Under the pieces are notes generated by a model. That model was not told the DNA's origin and made no database searches. It saw nothing but the letters and a program-made list of their open reading frames with translations. A DNA stretch of 64,000 nucleotides from [Bacillus] selenitireducens MLS10 (lineage in GTDB: Bacteria; Bacillota; Bacilli; Bacillales; Salisediminibacteriaceae), in NCBI RefSeq assembly GCF_000093085.1, contig NC_014219.1:3464384-3528383 (forward strand), written 5' to 3'. The first letter of the stretch is position 1. Each line of letters opens with the position of its first letter. Both the position numbers and the translations under genes were made by a program. This document shows, one piece after another, positions 15,685-24,410 of this stretch.

Positions 15685-18411
15685 TCAGTTGTGTATTTTA
15701 TTGCTGAATTCATGAATCAGCTGATTCAATATCGATGTTCCAACAGGATGTTTCCCATAATTCCTGATCAATTTCCATGTCGTGATTGTCAATGAGCCTT
15801 TAGCTGAGTAGTGTCTGACCATGGATGCACCATTTTGACCAGCCCATCCTTGGAAATAACCGGACAGTATTTCTGATGAATCAGCCAGGGCACTGTTTCC
15901 GAACATATAAACGATGCGTCCAACTGTCCCCCCGATTTTTTCATAATTCGTCATTGGGATGACATACTCCGGGAAGATTCCATGGAACTCCCATCCCATT
16001 TCTTTTTGCAATGGGATCTCAGGGAACTTGGCCGTGTTCACATAGTTCATCGATGACGTCCGATTCCAGCTTTCACCCCGATCCATCTCTCTGAATGTAA
16101 TCGGTCCTTTTTCTGCAATTGTGTCTCCATCTTCTGCAAGGAAAAGAATCTGTTTCCCCATGATATAGGACTCTTCGAATTCTTTCGTCAATTGTCCTGT
16201 AATGGCAATATCAGCTTCATTCATCTCTTCGGCGATATCAAACCCCTGACGCCTGAGCTGTTCAGCAAATGTTTCCGGCAAATAAGCTGTATATACTCTG
16301 ATCCCCTGACGTCTCGCAGGTTCCTGCTTCGTAATCGTCAGTTCATATTCATTCTCTACAACGGAACCGTCTTCCAACTCAAGACGAAGGTTCAGGGTAA
16401 TGGACATGGTCTTAGTATCCTCTGGAATCATGAAGCGGATATCTTCCTGCAATTTTACCCACACATTTGTTCCTTCATCGATCATCCGGCTTTCTTGCAG
16501 ATTCAGTTCAGGAATTTCGCATATAAGGGTTCCTTTCAGGGGGCGAAAATCATGATTGGAAATCATCAGTTCGGCAGTCAAAGCATCACCTGTCCAGACA
16601 TTCCGTTCTTTCAAATCTGCCATGACAACCAGGGGGCCGTTAAATCTATTGGCCTTTTCGAATCCTTTTTTGAAGTTTCGTGCGTAGTCCATCCATCCGT
16701 TTGTTTCCCACTCGATATCGGTCAACTCTGTCACGACGTATCCGTTAATCCCTCTTTCTTTTCGCATTTCTTCAATGAGGCCCTGATTAGCTCTGAACTG
16801 CCTTCGCTGCGAACACGCGGCAAGCTCTGCATAATCACGAAACACTTCATTCAACTGATAGCGTTCAAAGTGCTCAAAGAGTGTTAACGGTCTCTTAAAG
16901 TCTTCTTTATGCGTGTCATCACCCAGGTTTTCGTACCATAATGGCTGTTTTCCATAATAATCAATCATGTCCTGAGGATCGGGCAGTCCCCACACACCAA
17001 ACTCAGACACAATGACAGGTTCTTGAGAGGAAACTTGACCTGGTACAAAATTTGCATCCGGCGATCCGATAATATTTTCTCTGAGATCCGCTTTCCACTC
17101 GACAGACTGTTCAGGTACCGTGAAATAACGATGCGTATCATTGACATCAGTCACGACATGTCGCCATCCTGAATTATCACAGATGAGCCGCGTCGCGTCA
17201 CTTGCCCGCACCTCTTCAAATAGTTCTTTTACGTACCGTTGCTTCTCGCTGTCATTACTGAGATCCCACTCCAAGCCCCACTCTTCATTATAAATCGACC
17301 AAATTATGATTGACGGGTGGTGTGCATCACGTTTAATCATTTCGAGCAGGTCTTTTTTGAAACGGCGATTTGCCTGGGCTGAAAACTTAACCACGTTCGG
17401 CGGCTCTTCCCATATCAGCATCCCCATCCGATCCGCCCAGTACAGATACTCCGGTGTTTCGATCTTAATATGCTTTCTCAGGAGATTAAATCCCAACTGC
17501 TTCGCCTTTTGGATTTCATCTTTGATGAAAACTTCTCCGGGCGCAGAATAGATCGTATCCGGATAAAACGCCTGATCAAGGGCTCCTCTGATTTTGAGAG
17601 GTTGGCCATTCAACCAGACATCCCCGTCCTTTTGATAAACATTCCGCATACCAAAATGTTTACGCTTCTCATCGTATGTGTGCTCACCCGAGACGAGCCT
17701 TACAGTCACATCATATAAAAACGGATCTTCCGGAGACCAGAGACGAATGTCATCCCATTTAATGAACATCCACTCCTCTTCTTGCGCTTCTTTCCCGACG
17801 ATCTCCTCATGTCCGTTATGTTCTGTTACGGATATTTGTAAAGAAAGCCCGTCCGGCAGCTGTTCGTTGGCAGTTACCTGTACCCATACACCCGATAAAT
17901 CCTCAGCTGGCCGGATTTGAATATCTTTAAGATGGATGGCCGGACGTTGTTCCAACGTAACAGATTGCCAAATTCCACTGACACGCGAATACCATGAGCC
18001 CTGTTTCCCAATGGGGATTTCCGCATTATCCGAAGGGTCATACACCCTGACCGTAAGTTGATTAACACCTTCATTCAGGGCTTTATCAAAATTGAACTCA
18101 AATGGCGTGTAGCCGCCTTCGTGGCTGCCTAGGTATACGCCATTCAACCAAACCTTTGCTTCGTAATCCACCGCATCAAAAGTAACGACTGTAATGTCAT
18201 GATCTTTTGGCTTCTCTGCGTGAAATTCGCACTGATACCAGGCAGCACCTGTATAGGTACTGAAACGGTCATCCCTTTGCCATATGTGAGGAACGGTAAC
18301 CTCTGTTCCTTTATCGCTCAAAGATTTCATGTACCATTCCTGATTAAGACCTTGCTGATCCGGATCAGTAAGAAAAATCCAACTTCCGTCCAAGATGATT
18401 TGTTTTCGCAT
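15685..18411 (-). CDS. Glycoside hydrolase family 2 protein
   Basis: Intracellular exo-glycosidase of 908 residues with the GH2 layout: sugar-binding jelly roll (about 1-175), immunoglobulin-like domain (about 180-280), TIM barrel (about 285-600) and a C-terminal extension of about 300 residues. The acid/base is E376 in SIYNEEWG and the likely nucleophile is E470 in IVSEFGVWG. No signal peptide is seen. GGAGGAAAAG precedes the ATG. It is the last gene of an operon with a sugar ABC importer, so it would cleave an imported oligosaccharide. GH2 covers beta-galactosidase, beta-glucuronidase, beta-mannosidase and others, and I cannot choose between them. Base composition is AT-richer than the flanks. 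Confidence 0.9.
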   Translation of the reverse strand: MRKQIILDGSWIFLTDPDQQGLNQEWYMKSLSDKGTEVTVPHIWQRDDRFSTYTGAAWYQCEFHAEKPKDHDITVVTFDAVDYEAKVWLNGVYLGSHEGGYTPFEFNFDKALNEGVNQLTVRVYDPSDNAEIPIGKQGSWYSRVSGIWQSVTLEQRPAIHLKDIQIRPAEDLSGVWVQVTANEQLPDGLSLQISVTEHNGHEEIVGKEAQEEEWMFIKWDDIRLWSPEDPFLYDVTVRLVSGEHTYDEKRKHFGMRNVYQKDGDVWLNGQPLKIRGALDQAFYPDTIYSAPGEVFIKDEIQKAKQLGFNLLRKHIKIETPEYLYWADRMGMLIWEEPPNVVKFSAQANRRFKKDLLEMIKRDAHHPSIIIWSIYNEEWGLEWDLSNDSEKQRYVKELFEEVRASDATRLICDNSGWRHVVTDVNDTHRYFTVPEQSVEWKADLRENIIGSPDANFVPGQVSSQEPVIVSEFGVWGLPDPQDMIDYYGKQPLWYENLGDDTHKEDFKRPLTLFEHFERYQLNEVFRDYAELAACSQRRQFRANQGLIEEMRKERGINGYVVTELTDIEWETNGWMDYARNFKKGFEKANRFNGPLVVMADLKERNVWTGDALTAELMISNHDFRPLKGTLICEIPELNLQESRMIDEGTNVWVKLQEDIRFMIPEDTKTMSITLNLRLELEDGSVVENEYELTITKQEPARRQGIRVYTAYLPETFAEQLRRQGFDIAEEMNEADIAITGQLTKEFEESYIMGKQILFLAEDGDTIAEKGPITFREMDRGESWNRTSSMNYVNTAKFPEIPLQKEMGWEFHGIFPEYVIPMTNYEKIGGTVGRIVYMFGNSALADSSEILSGYFQGWAGQNGASMVRHYSAKGSLTITTWKLIRNYGKHPVGTSILNQLIHEFSNKIHN

Positions 18412-18427
18412 GACTTTTCCTCCAATT

Positions 18428-19264
18428 CTACTTTATGCCTGACAGGGCAATCCCTTTAATAATATGTTTTTGGAATAACAGAAATACGATCAGCGCCGGG
18501 ATACTCGCCAAGACATTCGAAGCCATAGGTACAGCAAGGTCCGTTGCAAAATTGCTTTGGAATGTCGGTATCCCTACAGGAAGTGTCATCATTCTGGTCT
18601 CCTGCGCCACAAGAAGGGGCCAAAGCAGATTATTCCAGGACTGGATAAAGACAAAGATACTGACAGCAGCCATCGAACTCCGCGATAAGGGGAGAATGAT
18701 CTTGGCCCACATCGTAAAATAGCCTGCTCCATCAATCTTAGCTGCTTCCAAGAGTTCGCCTGGTAATTGATCAATGAACTGTTTCAAGATCAAAAATGCA
18801 AGGGGTAAGAGCATACCCGGCCAAATCAGGGCATGATAAGTATTCACCCAGTTCAAATCAACGATCATGTTAAAAAGCGGAACGACTATGGATTCCACAG
18901 GAACCATCAAGCCGATCAGAATAAATGCGAAAAGGAATTTTTTCCCTCTAAACGGAATGCGCGAAACCGCAAAAGCTGCCCAGGATGCAAAGAATACGGT
19001 GACTACAGTCTGAACGACACCGACAAGGACACTGTTGAACGTCCACTGCCACATCATCGCTGTTCCGTCAGGTCTTAAAACGGCCCGATAGCTGTCCAGG
19101 CTGAACGGACTTGACAGAAGTTGACCAATTACCGTCACCGTGGATCCCGGTGGTTTAAACGAGGATATGATCATCCAAAGCAGCGGGAGAATCATAATGG
19201 CGGCCAGTCCGTAAGCTGCCACATAAATCCAGAATTTGCTTGATAATATCGTTTTATTCAGCAT
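18428..19264 (-). CDS. Carbohydrate ABC transporter permease, MalG type
   Basis: Membrane permease of 278 residues with six predicted membrane segments and the cytoplasmic EAA loop (EAAKIDGAGYFTMWAKIILP, about residues 190-210) that docks the ATPase. AGAGAGGTG precedes the ATG. It follows the MalF-type permease by 20 bases and precedes the GH2 gene by 16, so the three are one operon. No ATPase gene is present, as is common for this class, where a shared MsmX-type ATPase serves several importers. Confidence 0.93.
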   Translation of the reverse strand: MLNKTILSSKFWIYVAAYGLAAIMILPLLWMIISSFKPPGSTVTVIGQLLSSPFSLDSYRAVLRPDGTAMMWQWTFNSVLVGVVQTVVTVFFASWAAFAVSRIPFRGKKFLFAFILIGLMVPVESIVVPLFNMIVDLNWVNTYHALIWPGMLLPLAFLILKQFIDQLPGELLEAAKIDGAGYFTMWAKIILPLSRSSMAAVSIFVFIQSWNNLLWPLLVAQETRMMTLPVGIPTFQSNFATDLAVPMASNVLASIPALIVFLLFQKHIIKGIALSGIK

Positions 19265-19284
19265 GGTGATTCACCTCTCTTTCA

Positions 19285-20211
19285 TCAGTCTTTTGACATC
19301 ATAAACCTGTATTGCAGATAAGCCACTAATGAGATCACGAGGAACAAAACAAAGGATATCGCTGAAGCATAGCCCATATCCCATTGTCTGAACGCGACCT
19401 GATAGATATAGTGGACGAGTGGTGTCGTTGATATACCTGGTCCACCGTTGGTAATCAGGAACGTTTGTCCAAACAATTTAAACGAGGCTATGGTTTGCAG
19501 CAAAATGACCAGGACCATAACTCCCCGGAGTGACGGAAAGGTTATGTATTTGAACTTCTCCCATTTGTTAGCCCCGTCAATATCGGCAGCCTCGTAAATG
19601 TCTTCCGGTATTTCTTGCAGACCAGCCAATAGCAAAATCATATTAAAACCGACTGTCCACCATAAGGTCGCGATCAGAATCGACAGCCAACCCATTCCCC
19701 AACTTCCAAACCATGATATTTCCATCGCGATTCCTAGGGAACTTAACGTTTCTGCAAGAAGCCCAGTCCGTGACTGTAAAATAAATACCCAGATACTTCC
19801 CACTACAGATATCGAAAGCATATAAGGCATGAAAAATGCACTTCTGAGTAAGGTGGTTCCCTTCAGTTTCGAATTGACAAAGAGAGCCATGACAAGCCCC
19901 AGACCGACAATCGTTGGCGTGGAGATCAGAATAAAGTAGAGTGTGTTACCAAAAGAAACCCAAAACTTTCCGTCCGTCATCATGTGGACGTAATTATCCA
20001 ACCCGACAAAATTTTGTTCCACACCGTAGACACCGCTTGTCAGACTGGTTATAAACCCCTGAATGATGGGATAGATCCAAAACCAGCAATATAAAATCAT
20101 GAATGGCCCGAGAAATACAGCAGCAGTCAGATAATTTTTGATCACCGTCTTTTTCTTATACCGTTCAGCTGAGAAAACCTCATCACTTTTTTCAACTGTT
20201 TGTTTATCCAT
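19285..20211 (-). CDS. Carbohydrate ABC transporter permease, MalF type
   Basis: Membrane permease of 308 residues with an N-terminal cytoplasmic tail, six membrane segments and the EAA loop EAADIDGANKWEKFKYITFP (about 210-230). The start is set at the ATG of MDKQTVEK, with AAAGGGGTGA five bases upstream; an in-frame GTG three codons earlier overlaps that site. It pairs with the MalG-type permease immediately downstream and the binding protein upstream. Oligosaccharide import is the inferred role. Confidence 0.93.
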   Translation of the reverse strand: MDKQTVEKSDEVFSAERYKKKTVIKNYLTAAVFLGPFMILYCWFWIYPIIQGFITSLTSGVYGVEQNFVGLDNYVHMMTDGKFWVSFGNTLYFILISTPTIVGLGLVMALFVNSKLKGTTLLRSAFFMPYMLSISVVGSIWVFILQSRTGLLAETLSSLGIAMEISWFGSWGMGWLSILIATLWWTVGFNMILLLAGLQEIPEDIYEAADIDGANKWEKFKYITFPSLRGVMVLVILLQTIASFKLFGQTFLITNGGPGISTTPLVHYIYQVAFRQWDMGYASAISFVLFLVISLVAYLQYRFMMSKD

Positions 20212-20230
20212 TCCAATCACCCCTTTAGAT

Positions 20231-20262
20231 GAGTATCCGGAGCCTAAATGCTCCGGATACTC
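20231..20262 (-). other. Perfect 13-bp stem-loop between binding protein and permease genes
   Basis: GAGTATCCGGAGC (20231-20243) and GCTCCGGATACTC (20250-20262) pair exactly with a 6-base loop. No T run follows on the minus strand. It starts 11 bases after the binding-protein stop, so it probably protects that message from 3' decay or partly terminates transcription, giving more binding protein than permease. Confidence 0.8.
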
Positions 20263-20273
20263 TGTATGACTGC

Positions 20274-21581
20274 TTATTCCCCGACGATGCCTTCCACTTT
20301 TTCTTGTGCATTACGAATACCGTCTTCAATGGAACTTTGACCATAATTGATTTGCACCAGGGACTCTAAAATCTCGTCCTGAATGGAGCTTGCCTGCGCG
20401 GACTGCGGTACGTATACGACATCATCCATGACCGCAGCATAGTCAGAACGGTATGGAAGATCCTGATAATCAGCAGATTCAATAACGGACGGCTTTGGCG
20501 GAACATGCCCGGCTTCTGCCCACATCACGCTATTTTCCGCGAGCCAATCTGCAAATTGAACAGCAGCGATCTGTTTATTGCGACTGTCCTGCTTTGGAAC
20601 AATCAGTGTATGTGAGTTCCCCCACGCCGCCGGCTGATCATACAGCTGTGGAAACGGCACAGCCTGAAATGCCAAATCTTCCTCTGTTTCAAAATTCCCC
20701 GTTGCCCAGACACCACTGAATGTCACTGCAGCCTGACCGGTTTTGAAAATGTCATAGCTGTTATCACCAACATCTGCCGGCATCAGATCACGATCAATCC
20801 AATCAGTCATCAGTCTCATGGCTTCAATACCTTCCGGTGAATCGATTGCCACATCTGACCCTGTGAGATAATCATGTCCCTGCTGGCTGACTAAGGCGTG
20901 CCATACCCAGTAAGTAAAAATGTTGTTTGTACCCATGATCATGGGCGATATATTATCCGGAAGTTCCTGGTCAAGAGTTTCGAGCATAGCCGTAAATCCT
21001 TCATGACCCTCGTCCATTGCAATGCTGCCGTCTTCATTAAGTAATCCGGCCTCATCGAGAAGATCTGTATTGTAGTACATGATCACGGCATGCGTATCTA
21101 ACGGAACGGCATAATGTTTGTCATCAATGACGGTTGCATTGACTTGATTATCGGCAAAAGTACCCCAGTCAATCCCAGCTTCTTCTGCCAGTTCATCCAA
21201 AGGCTCAATGGAACCCGTCGGAATCAATTCGGGTAAATTAGAGACATGGGATACCGCAATATCAGGCGCAGAGTTGGAAACCAGTGCCGTTCTGAGTTTC
21301 GGATAATAGTCATCCCAGTTATTATTCATGAACTCGACCTGAATGCCTTCATGCTCTTCATTAAACTGCCTGACCATTCCCTCCATAAACTCACCGTCTG
21401 AACCACTGAATGGCACCCAATAACTTAATTCAACGACCTCTCCATTGGCACCGCTTACATTATTGTCCGAGGCAGTTGCATCTCCAGATGCATTTTCATC
21501 CGTTCCACAACCTGCAAGAATACCTGCGAGAAGCGCCGTACTAGTTAACCCAAATGAAACCCCTTTCAATTTACCCATCAT
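20274..21581 (-). CDS. Sugar ABC transporter substrate-binding lipoprotein, family 1
   Basis: Extracellular solute-binding lipoprotein of the SBP_bac_1 (MalE/UgpB-like) class, 435 residues. A signal peptide ends in the lipobox LAGC with the lipidated cysteine at position 25, followed by an Asp/Ser/Asn/Ala linker. The mature domain begins with the typical LSYWVPFSGSDGEFMEGMVRQFNEEH pattern (shown here as LSYWVPFSGSD plus a helix). AAAGGAGG precedes the tandem ATG codons. First gene of the transporter/GH2 operon. The ligand is unknown; the linked GH2 enzyme suggests an oligosaccharide. Confidence 0.93.
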   Translation of the reverse strand: MMGKLKGVSFGLTSTALLAGILAGCGTDENASGDATASDNNVSGANGEVVELSYWVPFSGSDGEFMEGMVRQFNEEHEGIQVEFMNNNWDDYYPKLRTALVSNSAPDIAVSHVSNLPELIPTGSIEPLDELAEEAGIDWGTFADNQVNATVIDDKHYAVPLDTHAVIMYYNTDLLDEAGLLNEDGSIAMDEGHEGFTAMLETLDQELPDNISPMIMGTNNIFTYWVWHALVSQQGHDYLTGSDVAIDSPEGIEAMRLMTDWIDRDLMPADVGDNSYDIFKTGQAAVTFSGVWATGNFETEEDLAFQAVPFPQLYDQPAAWGNSHTLIVPKQDSRNKQIAAVQFADWLAENSVMWAEAGHVPPKPSVIESADYQDLPYRSDYAAVMDDVVYVPQSAQASSIQDEILESLVQINYGQSSIEDGIRNAQEKVEGIVGE

Positions 21582-21617
21582 CGTTTCCTCCTTTATTGAT
21601 TAACTGATTAGGTCTTT

Positions 21618-21647
21618 ATATTAACATGTTTTATTGTTTTATTACAA
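21618..21647 (-). promoter_or_regulatory. Promoter of the sugar transporter/GH2 operon
   Basis: On the minus strand TTGTAA (21647-21642), an 18-base spacer and TAATAT (21623-21618), about 37 bases before the start codon. Confidence 0.55.
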
Positions 21648-21688
21648 CTTATTTTTATATAAAAAGAAAAAGTTTTTTGTTTCATTCA

Positions 21689-21704
21689 TGTTCATAAGTG
21701 AACA
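21689..21704. promoter_or_regulatory. Inverted repeat TGTTCA-N4-TGAACA, operator-like
   Basis: Perfect 6-bp arms with a 4-base spacer, about 42 bases upstream of the operon -35 element. The position suits an activator; the adjacent winged-helix regulator gene is the obvious candidate protein. Confidence 0.5.
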
Positions 21705-21717
21705 AATGATGAGTGAA

Positions 21718-21733
21718 TGCTGATATATCAGCA
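21718..21733. promoter_or_regulatory. 16-bp perfect palindrome TGCTGATATATCAGCA
   Basis: Uninterrupted palindrome 14 bases upstream of the TGTTCA inverted repeat, in the same promoter region. Possibly a second operator. Confidence 0.45.
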
Positions 21734-21758
21734 CTTTTTTAATTAAATGCATGTAATC

Positions 21759-21790
21759 AAAAAAAGCCTCCTGATTAACGGAGACTTTTT
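21759..21790 (-). terminator. Terminator after the regulator gene
   Basis: AAAAAG-CTCC pairs with GGAG-CTTTTT (one mismatch inside), followed on the minus strand by seven T. It separates the regulator from the transporter operon. Confidence 0.8.
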
Positions 21791-21806
21791 AATGCAAATA
21801 TATTTG

Positions 21807-22727
21807 TTATTTTTGATTTTCATATCGCAGGTTCATAACGATCGCCTGACGGTAATTCCCGAATTCCTTGCCGAACAGGTTGATCCCACCTACATTTACT
21901 GCGTCTTCTTTAATCCCGAATCGCAATGAAATATACGGATTCTCCGTGATAGCAAGGTCAGAAATGGTGATATCAGATATATTCACCCCATCAAGAAAAG
22001 TCCCTTCCCGATTGATTTTCCACGTTTTAAGGAGTCCGAATTGGGTGTTATGAATCCCCCACCATTTTGGTGTATTAAATCCTCGCTCACCGCCAAAATC
22101 TCCGGGAGAAGTCCATGTCCCAACGTCTGTCTGATTAACCCACAATGTAATATCGGAGGGCCAATCCAGTTTGAAGTAGGGGGCTTCGGAACAGAGTTCA
22201 GCAGAAAATTCGATTTCTGAAGGTCTTGCACCATAAGGAACTCTGTTTGGAAAGCGATATTCCACATAGCCATTTTTGAAAAACAACAATTGCGCCTGAT
22301 GACGATCCGTCTCATAAAACGACCGGGGGTCATCTTGCATACCGATATAATCATGCTCACCAACAAGCCCGCAACTAGGTTCGGCATGAACATCAATAAA
22401 TTCCCCAACAGGCATTTCAATAGAGATCGTATTCTTTTCGAACTCAATGTCACCTTCAAACAGATCAATGACAATGCGATCAAAGTTCTTGGAATTGATT
22501 TTCTGTGTGCCTCGGCCTGGCACGAGCTCTGTTGTTATCAGACCAACCTCCTCCAGCTTTTTTACATTTACAGCTGTTGTCGAGAATGGCAGGCCGAGCT
22601 TTTCAGAAAGCTCATTTACATTATGGGGGCCATGACTCAGTATTTTTAAGATATTCATCCGGTGTTCATTCGCTATCGCTTTACAAACGGATAGTGCATT
22701 GTCCATGTTTAATGTAAGATTTTTCAT
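21807..22727 (-). CDS. ArsR-type winged-helix regulator with sensor domain
   Basis: Transcription factor of 306 residues. The N-terminal 90 residues are an ArsR-like winged helix (ANEHRMNILKILS, then NVNELSEKLGLPFSTTAVNV as the recognition helix region). The remaining 200 residues are a beta-rich domain with many Trp, Tyr and Phe, which looks suited to sugar binding. This layout fits the COG4189-type predicted regulators found beside glycosidase loci. The metal-binding cysteines of metal-sensing ArsR proteins are absent. GGAGG lies 4-5 bases before the ATG. It lies directly upstream of the transporter/GH2 operon and is the likely local regulator. Low GC content matches the rest of the block. 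Confidence 0.85.
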   Translation of the reverse strand: MKNLTLNMDNALSVCKAIANEHRMNILKILSHGPHNVNELSEKLGLPFSTTAVNVKKLEEVGLITTELVPGRGTQKINSKNFDRIVIDLFEGDIEFEKNTISIEMPVGEFIDVHAEPSCGLVGEHDYIGMQDDPRSFYETDRHQAQLLFFKNGYVEYRFPNRVPYGARPSEIEFSAELCSEAPYFKLDWPSDITLWVNQTDVGTWTSPGDFGGERGFNTPKWWGIHNTQFGLLKTWKINREGTFLDGVNISDITISDLAITENPYISLRFGIKEDAVNVGGINLFGKEFGNYRQAIVMNLRYENQK

Positions 22728-22860
22728 AATGCCTCCGTATATAACAACTTTTCTTAAATTATAGCATGCTATCTTCGATTAATGAATATGCATCGTTGCA
22801 CTTCGTGCCTGATCAAAAATGCCCCTTATACAATCATTGATACGCAATCAAAAATTTCTC

Positions 22861-23232
22861 TCATTCCACCACGGCCGCAATCACAATCAGAATCCAGCCT
22901 GCAATGAACGCCACGCCGCCGATCGGTGTAATCGCACCGAGAACCCGGATGCCTGTGAGACTGAGTGCATAGAGACTCCCGGAAAAGAGCAGAATGCCCG
23001 CAAAGAATGACCAGCCTGCTGCCGTCAAAAGCCCCGTTGAAGAGAGATGGTTCATCAGAATCGCCACGGCGATGATTGCCAGCGTATGAATCATATGATA
23101 CTGCACACCTGTCTCAAAGGTTCCCTTATAGCCCATTGCTTCGAGCTTATCATTCAGCGCGTGGGCCCCAAACGCACCCAGTGCCACGAACAGAAAACCG
23201 CTCATCCCGCCTAGTATCAAAAAAAGTTTCAC
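22861..23232 (-). CDS. ywdK: DUF423 membrane protein YwdK
   Basis: Small integral membrane protein of 123 residues with four hydrophobic segments. The DUF423 hallmark GAFGAHAL lies at about residues 19-26, and a charged loop with GVQYHMIHTLAI follows. The start is GTG with a weak AAGGCGG site upstream. No biochemical role is established. Its place near ywdI and hemQ matches the B. subtilis ywd-ywf region. Confidence 0.9.
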   Translation of the reverse strand: MKLFLILGGMSGFLFVALGAFGAHALNDKLEAMGYKGTFETGVQYHMIHTLAIIAVAILMNHLSSTGLLTAAGWSFFAGILLFSGSLYALSLTGIRVLGAITPIGGVAFIAGWILIVIAAVVE

Positions 23233-23311
23233 AATATCCGCCTTCTTTCTTGTCTTTGATTATTCGTTCCTCTACAATCGTACCAAACCTGATTGATTAG
23301 GAGGTAGCCCC

Positions 23312-23938
23312 ATGCATTCACCCATCACCGTTCGTCCTTATACGGTCCGCGATTATGACGATTTGCTCCTGATTCAAAAAGAATCCTTTCCCCCGCCTTT
23401 TCCTGAAGAGCTGTGGTGGCAAAAAAACCATATAGAGGCCCACACGGCAACGTTCCCTGAAGGCGCCATGATTGCCTATGTGGGGGATGATCCGGCCGGA
23501 TCGGCCACCGCCCTCATCACTCATTTTGACGGATCCCCGCATACGTGGGATGAAGTCGCCGATGACGGTTTCATTCGAAACAGCCATACTTCGGACGGAG
23601 ATACCCTTTACGGCATTGATGTCTGCGTCCGCCCCGCTTACAGGGGATTCGGTGTCGCCAAAGCCCTCTACGATGCCCGAAAAGAGCTCGTCATCTCCCT
23701 TGGCCTGAAGCGCTACGTAGCAGGCTGCCGGATTCCGGACTTTCATAAAGCCGAACCGGATCTGTCCGCAGAGGACTATGTGAATGACGTTCAGGCCGGC
23801 AAAAGGACGGATCAGGTCTTGACCTTTATGTTAAAACAGGGGCTGCACGTCAAACAAATCATCCCCGATTACCTCGATGACGGGGAATCAAGGAACTACG
23901 GCGTCATCGTCGCATGGGAAAACCGCAATCTGCGCTAG
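23312..23938 (+). CDS. GNAT family N-acetyltransferase
   Basis: Acetyl-CoA-dependent N-acetyltransferase of 208 residues. The acetyl-CoA-binding motif A is VCVRPAYRGFGVAKALYDAR (about 109-128), preceded by the beta-4 strand DTLYGIDV. The substrate is not predictable; the long C-terminal part (ADFHKAEPDLSAEDYV-like helix region) is similar to GNAT domains fused to nitrilases in other bacteria, which might hint at amide metabolism. GGAGG precedes the ATG. Its last codons form the left arm of its own terminator. Confidence 0.85.
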   Translation: MHSPITVRPYTVRDYDDLLLIQKESFPPPFPEELWWQKNHIEAHTATFPEGAMIAYVGDDPAGSATALITHFDGSPHTWDEVADDGFIRNSHTSDGDTLYGIDVCVRPAYRGFGVAKALYDARKELVISLGLKRYVAGCRIPDFHKAEPDLSAEDYVNDVQAGKRTDQVLTFMLKQGLHVKQIIPDYLDDGESRNYGVIVAWENRNLR

Positions 23939-23955
23939 CAGGTTGCGGTTTTTTT
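23919..23955 (+). terminator. Terminator overlapping the end of the GNAT gene
   Basis: AAAACCGCAA pairs with TTGCGGTTTT around an inner CTGC/GCAG stem, then seven T. The left arm is within the coding sequence. Confidence 0.9.
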
Positions 23956-23978
23956 CATGAGGAGCGGGCTTTATCTGA

Positions 23979-24383
23979 TCAAAAATCAAGCAGGCTGTCC
24001 GATTGCGGCTTCTCATCTTCGTCGTAAATGGTTTCCCGTTTCCGTTCTTCCGTCTGCTTTTTTTGTTTGGCTGCCATGTCACCGACACGCTGGCCTTTTT
24101 CGTACGCCCTTACCTGATCCTGTTTTGGTTCAGGCTCATCCAAAGGTTTACCCGGAACAGCAGCGGGGCCTTCAACCCTTGTCTTCTCAAGATCTTCAAG
24201 ACTTGCATGATGGACCGGCGGCACGTACCCGCTTTTTGGAGCGGAAGACTCCGCGAGAAGCTCACTGTAAGCCTGAATGAGTCTCGCCTGTTCCGCCACA
24301 GCCGCCGGCTGATCCTGAACGTCTTTCATCCGTCCGAGAGCCTGTTCCATTTTTTCGATCACAGTCGATACCGGAATATCCAT
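23979..24383 (-). CDS. ywdI: YwdI family protein (DUF5327)
   Basis: A 134-residue, highly charged cytoplasmic protein. The N-terminal 50 residues are predicted helical (VIEKMEQALGRMKDVQDQ), and the C-terminal half is low-complexity, rich in Lys, Glu, Gln and Pro, and probably disordered. The family has no known function. AGAGGTG precedes the ATG. In B. subtilis ywdI is close to ywdK, as here. The M3 peptidase gene lies 27 bases downstream of nothing shared: it ends upstream of this gene's start on the same strand, so co-transcription from the peptidase is possible. Confidence 0.82.
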   Translation of the reverse strand: MDIPVSTVIEKMEQALGRMKDVQDQPAAVAEQARLIQAYSELLAESSAPKSGYVPPVHHASLEDLEKTRVEGPAAVPGKPLDEPEPKQDQVRAYEKGQRVGDMAAKQKKQTEERKRETIYDEDEKPQSDSLLDF

Positions 24384-24410
24384 AATGCCTCACACCTCTG
24401 TTGATCCGCG

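Noticed and set aside
15649-22860. Mobile-element boundaries for the sugar island
   Set aside because: I saw no transposase, integrase, tRNA or terminal repeats at either edge, so I call only a composition shift.
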